From: Gallionellaceae bacterium
GTDB taxonomy: Bacteria; Pseudomonadota; Gammaproteobacteria; Burkholderiales; Gallionellaceae
Length of the DNA: 56,005 nt
NCBI GenBank assembly: GCA_006218055.1
Contig: VBWD01000007.1
Coordinates: 1-56,005 of the forward strand
Direction of reading: 5' to 3'
Part shown: positions 49,693-56,005 of the stretch, piece by piece
Layout of the letters: the number at the start of each line of letters is the position of its first letter
Numbering within the stretch: the stretch's first letter is position 1
Translations under genes and position numbers: made by a program
The notes under the pieces: generated by a model
Seen by the model: only the letters and a program-made list of their open reading frames with translations
Told to the model about the DNA's origin: nothing
Databases searched by the model: none

Positions 49693-50091
49693 TTAATTTT
49701 CAGGCGGTACAGGACGCGGCTTGCGCTCATCACTCACCGCGACATAGGTGAGTTGCGCCTCGGTCACCTTGTGGCAAGTCGGATTCTCGGGGTCGCGCTG
49801 CACATAGACTTCCACATCCACGGTAATGGAGGTGTTACCCACCTTCACGATGTGCGTGTAAAAACTCACGATGTCGCCCACGAAGATGGGTTGTTTGAAT
49901 ATGAAGGAATTCACCGCCACCGTGGCGACTCTGCCGCGTGCTCGATGCACTGCAGGAATGCTACCCGCCACATCCACCTGCCCCATCAACCATCCGCCGA
50001 AAATATCGCCCGTGTAGTTGGCATCCGACGGCATCGCGGCGACGCGCAGCGTGGGTTGGCGATCAGGCAAAGTCGTGATCGGTGTTGTCAT
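49693..50091 (-). CDS. Acyl-CoA thioesterase, hotdog fold (YciA type)
   Basis: The 132-residue protein hydrolyses acyl-CoA esters, releasing CoA. It has the hotdog-family segments MPSDANYTGDIFGGWLMGQVD, with the catalytic Asp region, and VNSFIFKQPIFVGDIVSFY. It lacks the extended C-terminus of some YciA proteins. It lies between the acyl-CoA synthetase and the fadB-like gene, so it may balance the acyl-CoA pool during fatty-acid use. Confidence 0.88.
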   Translation of the reverse strand: MTTPITTLPDRQPTLRVAAMPSDANYTGDIFGGWLMGQVDVAGSIPAVHRARGRVATVAVNSFIFKQPIFVGDIVSFYTHIVKVGNTSITVDVEVYVQRDPENPTCHKVTEAQLTYVAVSDERKPRPVPPEN

Positions 50092-50094
50092 CTC

Positions 50095-51897
50095 TTAGTG
50101 CCCTTTGTACAGTTCGTTTATCTGGGACTCGAACATCTCGACCACTTTGTTGCGTTTCAGGCTCAACTTAGGCGTGAGCAAACCGTTGTCGATGGTCCAA
50201 GGCTCACGCAATAGCAATGCTCGGTTCACCTTGGCATAGGCAGGGAAACTACTCAGATTGCGCGCGATACGACGCAACACTTTGGCTTCTACTTTGCTAT
50301 CTGTGAGCGACTCAGGCATGTCGGGATGAATACCCATTTTTTCTGCGATGGCCTTCCACACATCAGGATTCAATACCACCAGAGCGACCAGATAAGGCTT
50401 ACCTTCGCCATACAGCATCACTTGGTCGATCAAGGGGTCGGTCAGGATAGAAGCTTCCATATCGGCAGGCGGGAACTTCTCACCGTTCGCCAGCACGATG
50501 ATCTCTTTCAAACGTCCCGTGATATAGACGTGGCCTGTCTCGCTGATACGCGCAACGTCACCCGAATTGAGCCATCCGTCATCACTCAAGATCGCCTTGG
50601 TCGCCTCTGGATTGTTCCAGTAGCCCATCATCACGTTCGGCCCCTTGATGAGCAGCGCGTTCTGCGGCCCCAGCTTCACCTGCACACCGCGTATGGGCTG
50701 GCCGACGCTGTCTGGGAAGTTGTTGTCCAGCTTGTTACCCGTTGCAATGGGGCTGGTTTCAGTCATACCGAACCCCTGCACCACGGGTAATCCCAGTCCC
50801 ACGAAGGTATGCGATATCTCTGCGGTCAATGCAGCGCCACCGCTCACTGCCGTGCGCAGACGACCACCCAGCCTATCCATCAACTTCTGCGCCACCAACT
50901 TCTTCAAGATGGGCCACAGCAAGAACGAGAGCTTCCAACCACCACGCCCCTGCTCACGCAGAAAACGCGCCCAACCTACTTCCACCGCGAGCAAGAAGAG
51001 CTTCTTGCGAATGGCAGGGCCTGCATCCAATTTCGCATGCAGTGCCGCATAGATTCGCTCGTAGATGCGCGGCACGGAGATGAGGATGCTCGGCTTGATG
51101 GTTTGTAGGTCTTCCGACAACAGCGGAATGGAACGTGCATACGCCACCGTCGCGCCCGTCATCACTTGCAGGTAGTAACCGCAAGTGCGCTCGAAGGTAT
51201 GCGACAAGGGCAAGAAGGAAAGCAACAAGTCATCGGGATAGATGACGAACGTACCCAGTGCCGAGTGTGTATTACTCAGCATGTTGTTGTGGCTGAGCAT
51301 CACACCTTTGGGTTTGCCTGTCGTACCCGAAGTGTAGATGATGCTGGCGAGCTCACCGATCTGTGTCGGCACGGGTGCCTGCAAGGTCGCCGTCGCAGGC
51401 AGATAGTTGCTTGCCCCAACGAGACGCGGCTCGTTATTAGCGAATGTATCGAGTGCGATGAAGCGCTGCACGCATCCCATCTGACCGACCACGTTACTCA
51501 GTTCTTTCCACTGATCCGCTGTCTCAAACAGCAAGACCTTGGCTTGCGAATCATTGACGATATAGGCGATGTTGTCGGCCCTGTCGACGGTGTACAACGG
51601 CACGGTGATCAAGCCTAATGACATCGCCGCCTGATCGAAAATGACCCACTGCGGGCAGTTACGCAACATCAGGGCGACGCGGTCACCCTTGGCTAATCCT
51701 TCTTTGGCCAATGCCGCCTGCCAGCGTGCCACCTGCTCCAGCATCTGCTTCCACGTCAGGGATATCCATGCGTTCTTGGCGTTGTCGAAATAGCGGTAGG
51801 CCTCTTTATCGGGCGAGTGCTTTACCCGCTCAAGGAACAAACCATGCAAGGTGCCCGCTTGTTCCGGGGTGATCACATCTTCGTCGTGTGTCGTCAT
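50095..51897 (-). CDS. Long-chain acyl-CoA synthetase (AMP-forming)
   Basis: This enzyme activates fatty acids to acyl-CoA. The 600-residue product has the AMP-binding motif IIYTSGTTGKPKGVMLSH (about 187-203), the FGMTETSPIATGNKL region and the GRLKEIIVLANGEKFPP motif of the C-terminal domain. It is of the eukaryote-like FAA1 (COG1022) type rather than E. coli FadD. GGGAG lies before the ATG. It follows the SDR gene in the operon. Confidence 0.92.
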   Translation of the reverse strand: MTTHDEDVITPEQAGTLHGLFLERVKHSPDKEAYRYFDNAKNAWISLTWKQMLEQVARWQAALAKEGLAKGDRVALMLRNCPQWVIFDQAAMSLGLITVPLYTVDRADNIAYIVNDSQAKVLLFETADQWKELSNVVGQMGCVQRFIALDTFANNEPRLVGASNYLPATATLQAPVPTQIGELASIIYTSGTTGKPKGVMLSHNNMLSNTHSALGTFVIYPDDLLLSFLPLSHTFERTCGYYLQVMTGATVAYARSIPLLSEDLQTIKPSILISVPRIYERIYAALHAKLDAGPAIRKKLFLLAVEVGWARFLREQGRGGWKLSFLLWPILKKLVAQKLMDRLGGRLRTAVSGGAALTAEISHTFVGLGLPVVQGFGMTETSPIATGNKLDNNFPDSVGQPIRGVQVKLGPQNALLIKGPNVMMGYWNNPEATKAILSDDGWLNSGDVARISETGHVYITGRLKEIIVLANGEKFPPADMEASILTDPLIDQVMLYGEGKPYLVALVVLNPDVWKAIAEKMGIHPDMPESLTDSKVEAKVLRRIARNLSSFPAYAKVNRALLLREPWTIDNGLLTPKLSLKRNKVVEMFESQINELYKGH

Positions 51898-51921
51898 TTT
51901 CAGCTCCCTTGTATTGACGTG

Positions 51922-52743
51922 TTAATCGAGAAAAAGGTCTTTGAACGGTGTAACGCTTGGATCGACGGCATAGGGTGAGAAATCGGTGACGCCCGTTTCG
52001 CGTAGCACATCCTCATCGATGAAGAAGTTGCCACTGCAGGTCGTGCTATCGCGTAGAAAGATCGCATGCGCCGCATCCGCCACGATGGCTGGTTTGCGCG
52101 AGGCACGCATGATGGCTTCCGGAAAGTTGAATTCGATGGCCGCCGTGGCGATGGTCGTCTTTGGCCACAGGCAATTGAAAGCGATGCCGTCGGCGGCGAA
52201 CTCGTGCGCCATCCCCATCGTGCTCATACTCATACCGAATTTAGAGAGCGTGTAAGCAACGTGGGGTGAGAACCATTTTGGGTCCATGTCGAGCGGTGGT
52301 GACAAAGTCAACACATGGGGATTGACCGCGTTCTTCAGGTGCGGGATACATGCCTGCGACGCAAGAAAGGTCGCGCGCATGTTCACATCCCACATCAGGT
52401 CGAGCCGGCGTGCGGGAGTCTGCAGAGTGTTGGTAAGCTGGATCGCGCTGGCATTGTTCACCAGCACATCGATACCGCCAAAATGCGCCACTGTCTGCGC
52501 CACAGCAGCGCTGATCGCATTCTCATCGCGCACATCCATCTGGATCGCCAAAGCCTGTCCTCCGGCTGCAACCACCTCCTCGGCGACTGAGTGGATGGTG
52601 CCCGGCAACTTGGGATGCGGGTCAACCGTCTTGCCCGTGATGACTACCTTTGCGCCATCACGCGCACAACGCAGTGCGATCTCGCGACCGATGCCCCGGC
52701 TAGAGCCTGTGATGAAGACGACCTTGTCGTGCAGGTCGCTCAT
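51922..52743 (-). CDS. Short-chain dehydrogenase/reductase, HSDL2-like
   Basis: The 273-residue product has the NADP-binding motif TGSSRGIGRE (12-21), NNASA, and the catalytic pair Y164/K168 in AYTLSKFG. The sequence LWPKTTIATAAIEF and MRASRKPAIVADAAHAI is that of the hydroxysteroid-dehydrogenase-like-2 subgroup found in fatty-acid gene clusters. Substrate unknown, probably a hydroxyacyl or ketoacyl compound. Its ATG overlaps the fadE stop (ATGA). Confidence 0.88.
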   Translation of the reverse strand: MSDLHDKVVFITGSSRGIGREIALRCARDGAKVVITGKTVDPHPKLPGTIHSVAEEVVAAGGQALAIQMDVRDENAISAAVAQTVAHFGGIDVLVNNASAIQLTNTLQTPARRLDLMWDVNMRATFLASQACIPHLKNAVNPHVLTLSPPLDMDPKWFSPHVAYTLSKFGMSMSTMGMAHEFAADGIAFNCLWPKTTIATAAIEFNFPEAIMRASRKPAIVADAAHAIFLRDSTTCSGNFFIDEDVLRETGVTDFSPYAVDPSVTPFKDLFLD

Positions 52744-55178
52744 ACCGGATTCGACCTCAACACCTCCGGTGCGAAGTCATCCACCATGATGACCTTGCGA
52801 CGTAGGGCATAGTCACGCTCCAGCTGCAAAGCTTGCTCCGGCGTGATGAGGCCCTTGTCGCGCGCTTCGGCGAGCAGCTGCAATTCTTCGAGTGACTTGA
52901 GCTTGCCCCCCTTGCGCGCCTTTTCCAGTTCGGCTTGCAGCGGCTCGCACACCAGGGTACTGGCCAGCGAGGCTTCCAAAGCACCGATGGCATCTGATTC
53001 GTCCGTCGGCAAATACATACCTGCGGTCAGCCGGTCACGTGCCGCACCCGGTTTCATCAATAGCGAGGAGACTTGGTGTCCCAACTCATCAGAAGGCGGT
53101 CTGCGGCATTGCCCCAATGGGAAGATCAGGACGCGCATCAACAGTGCGAAGAAACGATTGGGGAAGTTCTGCAATACACCGTCAAAGGCCGTCTGGATAC
53201 GGAACAAGGCATCCTCCATCGCCCAATTCAACAGTGGCAGGTCTTCTTCAGGACGGCCATCGTCTTCGAATTTCTTCAAGGTGGCCGAGCAGATATACAG
53301 CTGGCTCAACACATCACCCAAACGGGCAGAGAGTTTCTCGCGCCGTTTCAGCGCGCCCCCCAAGGACAGCATGGCGATGTCGGAAGCGAAGGCGAAAGCT
53401 GCCGCATAGCGCGTCATCTGTTGATAGTAGCGATGAGTTGGCGCATCAGTCGGCACATTGATCAACCGTCCGCCAGACAGCGCATAAACCAGCGTGCGCA
53501 CCGCATTGCTCAGACTGAAACTGATGTGAGCAAAGAACGCTTCGTCAAAATTATGCACGGCCTTCTTGGCGTTCTGCTCATGCGCCGCCTGTATCTCTTT
53601 CAGCACATAGGGATGGGCGCGCACCGCGCCCTGCCCGAAGATGATGAGACTGCGCGTGAGAATGTTCGCGCCTTCCACCGTGATACCTATAGGGGTCTGC
53701 TGATAGGCGCGCGCCAGATAGTTATCCGGCCCCAAGCAGATGCCTTTGCCCCCGTGTACATCCATCGCGTCGTTGATGACGATACGTCCGCGCTCGGTGC
53801 AGTGATATTTGACGATGGCAGAGACGACCGAGGGCTTCTCTCCAAGATCCACCGCCAACGCCGTCATCTTGCGTGCTGCATCCATCGCGTAAGCATGACC
53901 GCCGATGCGCGCCAGTGCCTCTTCCACGCCTTCGAATTTACCGACTGGCACATGGAACTGTTTGCGCACACGGCCATAAGCACCGCTACTACGCACTGCC
54001 AGTTTGACGCCGCCCGTCGCACTCGCAGGCAACGAGATCGAACGTCCCGCGGCCAGACACTCCATCAACATGCGCCAGCCTTGGCCGATACGCTGCGTAC
54101 CACCGATGATGTAGTCCATCGGGATGAACACATCCTTGCCAGTAGTCGGTCCGTTTTGGAAAGCCGAGTTCAGCGGAAAATGACGGCGCCCCACTTCCAC
54201 TCCGGGCGTATCGGTAGGGATCAGCGCCAGCGTGATGCCGCGTGATTGCTCAGCCCCTAGCAGATGCTCTGGGTCATACAATTTGAAGGCCAAGCCAAGC
54301 AGCGTGGCGACCGGAGCCAAGGTGATGTAGCGTTTCTCCCAAGTCACCCGCAAGCCGAGAACGTTCTGCTGCCCGTTGAATTCGCCGTAACAGACGATGC
54401 CGACATCGGGGATCGCCCCCGCATCGGAACCCGCCATCGGGCCGGTCAACGCAAAGCACGGTACTTCCAATCCCTTCGCCAGACGGCGCAGGTATTTATC
54501 CTTCTGCTCTTGTGTACCGTACTTCAACAGCAACTCGGCCGGGCCGAGCGAGTTGGGCACCATCACCGTCACCGCCGCCGTACCGCTGCGCGAGGCGACC
54601 TTGGTCACCACGGCGGAGTGCGCTTGGGCAGAGAACTCCAACCCGCCGTACTCCTTCGGAATGATCATGCCGAAGAAACCTTTGTCCTTGATGAACTGCC
54701 AAGTCTCGGGCGACAAGTCTTGGCGTGTATGGGTGATGTCCCAATCGTCGATCATGGCGCACAACTGTTCGACTTCGTTATCTAGGAAAGCCTGCTCTTC
54801 GGCGCTGATTCCCGTTTTGGGCATCGCCAACAACTTGGTCCAGCGCGGACGACCACTGAACAATTCGCCATCCCACCACACGGTGCCGGCATCCAGTGCT
54901 TCTTGTTCGGTCTGTGAGACTTGGGGAAGTATCTTGCGGAATATCTTGAGGATGAAGCTGCTGATCAATAGACGGCGCAGGAAAGGAACGCCAAGTACGA
55001 GAACGAAAACAGTCAGTGCGATATAGACCGCCTGCAGAGCATCGCCAGAGATGCGACTCTCGATGGCCACCACCGGCACGATCACCGAGATGGCGATCAA
55101 CCAACTCCAAATCGAGGCTCTAAAGAATGCGAGTAAAAGAAGGACTGCGATCACCACTATCGTTATTAGCAAAGCCAT
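52740..55178 (-). CDS. fadE: Acyl-CoA dehydrogenase, FadE type with membrane N-terminus
   Basis: FadE oxidises acyl-CoA to trans-2-enoyl-CoA, the first beta-oxidation step. The 812-residue product begins with two to three membrane segments (about 1-70), then the dehydrogenase core with FALTGPMAGSDAGAIPD, GLRVTWEKRYITLAPVATLLG, VEGANILTRSLIIFGQGA, and the long C-terminal extension typical of FadE. It is the first gene of the beta-oxidation operon, with AAGAGG before the ATG and a good promoter upstream. Confidence 0.95.
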   Translation of the reverse strand: MALLITIVVIAVLLLLAFFRASIWSWLIAISVIVPVVAIESRISGDALQAVYIALTVFVLVLGVPFLRRLLISSFILKIFRKILPQVSQTEQEALDAGTVWWDGELFSGRPRWTKLLAMPKTGISAEEQAFLDNEVEQLCAMIDDWDITHTRQDLSPETWQFIKDKGFFGMIIPKEYGGLEFSAQAHSAVVTKVASRSGTAAVTVMVPNSLGPAELLLKYGTQEQKDKYLRRLAKGLEVPCFALTGPMAGSDAGAIPDVGIVCYGEFNGQQNVLGLRVTWEKRYITLAPVATLLGLAFKLYDPEHLLGAEQSRGITLALIPTDTPGVEVGRRHFPLNSAFQNGPTTGKDVFIPMDYIIGGTQRIGQGWRMLMECLAAGRSISLPASATGGVKLAVRSSGAYGRVRKQFHVPVGKFEGVEEALARIGGHAYAMDAARKMTALAVDLGEKPSVVSAIVKYHCTERGRIVINDAMDVHGGKGICLGPDNYLARAYQQTPIGITVEGANILTRSLIIFGQGAVRAHPYVLKEIQAAHEQNAKKAVHNFDEAFFAHISFSLSNAVRTLVYALSGGRLINVPTDAPTHRYYQQMTRYAAAFAFASDIAMLSLGGALKRREKLSARLGDVLSQLYICSATLKKFEDDGRPEEDLPLLNWAMEDALFRIQTAFDGVLQNFPNRFFALLMRVLIFPLGQCRRPPSDELGHQVSSLLMKPGAARDRLTAGMYLPTDESDAIGALEASLASTLVCEPLQAELEKARKGGKLKSLEELQLLAEARDKGLITPEQALQLERDYALRRKVIMVDDFAPEVLRSNPV

Positions 55179-55213
55179 ATCGAACCTCTTATTTTTGTTT
55201 GTGGATAGGGCGA

Positions 55214-55242
55214 ACTGTAACGCCAGTGTGAGAGGCTGACAA
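55214..55242 (-). promoter_or_regulatory. Promoter of the fad operon
   Basis: On minus, TTGTCA (55242-55237), a 17-bp spacer and TACAGT (55219-55214) precede the fadE ATG by about 35 bp. No clear FadR- or PsrA-type operator is seen overlapping it. Confidence 0.5.
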
Positions 55243-55410
55243 TGGATATATAAGAGGCCACCTTAAGAACCCCGCGCACCACTCATCCGCAGCCAAAATT
55301 CAGTTGCGCTGATTCGCAAAACAGCACAGATCAGCCAGCAAAAACGGAATCTCGCCGACTCAAAAACCAAGATAGCGTTAGGGGCAAGCGTAACCCCGCT
55401 ACAATTCCGT

Positions 55411-56005
55411 ATGGACTTAAGTTATGACATGCCGCTGTTCCGCCCTCCCTCCGAAGGCGACAACCTCATCATCCAAGCCACGCTGGGGTGCAGCTTCAAC
55501 CAGTGCAGCTTCTGCGCCATGTATCGGTGTTCGCCGACATCCGCCAAGCCGCCGCCGATTGGCCGGATGCGCACCGCGTGTTCCTCGCTGATGGTGATGC
55601 GCTGGCACTGCCGACGGAACACCTGCTCGCCATCCTGCGCGAACTGGCGGCTGCACTGCCGCGCCTGACGCGCGTCTCCTGCTACGCCACGCCCGGCAAC
55701 ATCCAGCGCAAGAGCGCCGAAGAACTCGCCCTGTTGCGCGAACACAAACTCAACTTGCTCTACTTCGGCATCGAATCCGGCTCCGACCTCATCCTGAAAA
55801 AGATCACCAAGGGTGCCACGCAAAAGCGCATGGCCGAAGTGCTGCACAAGGCACATGCCAGCGGCATGAAAGTCTCCGCCACCGTCATCCTCGGGCTGGG
55901 CGGTACAACACACAGCGACGAACACATAGACGGCACCATCACCCTGCTCAACAGCGCACCCGTCACCTACCTCTCCACACTGCAACTCTATCTGGACGAA
56001 AGCGT
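55411..56005 (+). pseudogene. Radical SAM protein gene with an internal out-of-frame deletion, cut by the window end
   Basis: The frame from 55411 reads MDLSYDMPLFRPPSEGDN and then the cluster motif CSFNQCSFCAMYR (Cys27, Cys32, Cys35), typical of a radical SAM family that normally continues with a basic strand and a leader to VFADIR. Here the next bases enter another frame, which from 55527 reads clearly as VFADIRQAAADWPDAHRVF and continues to LYFGIESGSDLILKKI and VILGLGG through the window end. About a dozen codons plus one base (deletion length 1 mod 3) are missing at 55524-55527. The enzyme substrate is unknown. A TACAAT lies five bases before the ATG. Confidence 0.8.

Noticed and set aside
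53073-54245. 390-codon plus-strand frame inside fadE
   Set aside because: Fully antisense to a well-conserved acyl-CoA dehydrogenase, with no ribosome site or recognisable domain.
1-56005. CRISPR arrays, insertion sequences with transposase, rRNA genes, riboswitches
   Set aside because: None seen: no regularly spaced repeats, no transposase frame, no rRNA sequence and no convincing riboswitch fold. A faint thiamine-box-like string near 9551 lacks the other half of the motif.

Overview
The window reads as a chromosomal segment of a betaproteobacterium, most likely of the Nitrosomonadales/Gallionellaceae type. That placement rests on gene content and gene order (complete ccmABCDEFGHI, tig-clpP-clpX-lon-tRNA-ppiD, sdhCDAB-sdhE-gltA-sucAB, a compact glycogen operon) and not on any database search. 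Almost everything from 3081 to 55178 is on the minus strand; asnB-like, mdh and the last gene are on plus.

Layout: 1-1220 is the tail of a probable mobile or island segment: a J-domain-like fragment, two small unknown genes, then a decayed tRNA 3'-half with a terminator hairpin. 1248-3032 is an asparagine-synthetase-family amidotransferase of the N-acetylglutaminylglutamine amide osmolyte type, without its usual partners. 10196-3081 is a System I cytochrome c maturation operon in canonical order. 12266-10377 is ppiD. 18216-12509 is the tig-clpP-clpX-lon proteostasis block. 30232-18310 is a seven-gene glycogen operon (glgB-pgi-glgA-glgC-GH57-glk-glgP) with a good sigma70-like promoter. 40324-30403 is a TCA block (sdhC-D-A-B-E, gltA, sucA, sucB) ending in an acuI-like oxidoreductase, with mdh divergent. 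43433-41510 pairs a stand-alone zinc-binding CZB protein with a membrane HD-GYP phosphodiesterase. 55178-43576 is a long fatty-acid beta-oxidation operon (fadE, SDR, acyl-CoA synthetase, thioesterase, fadB-like, a secreted unknown, thiolase, a chalcone-isomerase-fold protein, an ATP-grasp protein). At 55411 a radical SAM gene runs off the end.

Together the genes supply glucose storage and mobilisation, fatty-acid oxidation to acetyl-CoA, most of the TCA cycle, and maturation of the c-type cytochromes that receive the electrons.

The unexpected part is a pattern of small lesions at otherwise normal core loci. ccmH is frameshifted just before its CXXC motif and carries a 145-bp inverted-repeat element in its signal-peptide region. 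clpP lacks 8 bp and loses its catalytic Asp. The tRNA locus between lon and ppiD looks like a Val/Asp chimera left by a deletion, with promoter and terminator intact. The end of the acuI-like gene is fused to a tRNA-Leu 3' half. The radical SAM gene has an internal out-of-frame deletion. Repeat-like insertions also sit between ccmA and ccmB and in the sucB linker. These may reflect real genome erosion by short-repeat deletions or errors in the assembly; the sequence alone cannot decide.
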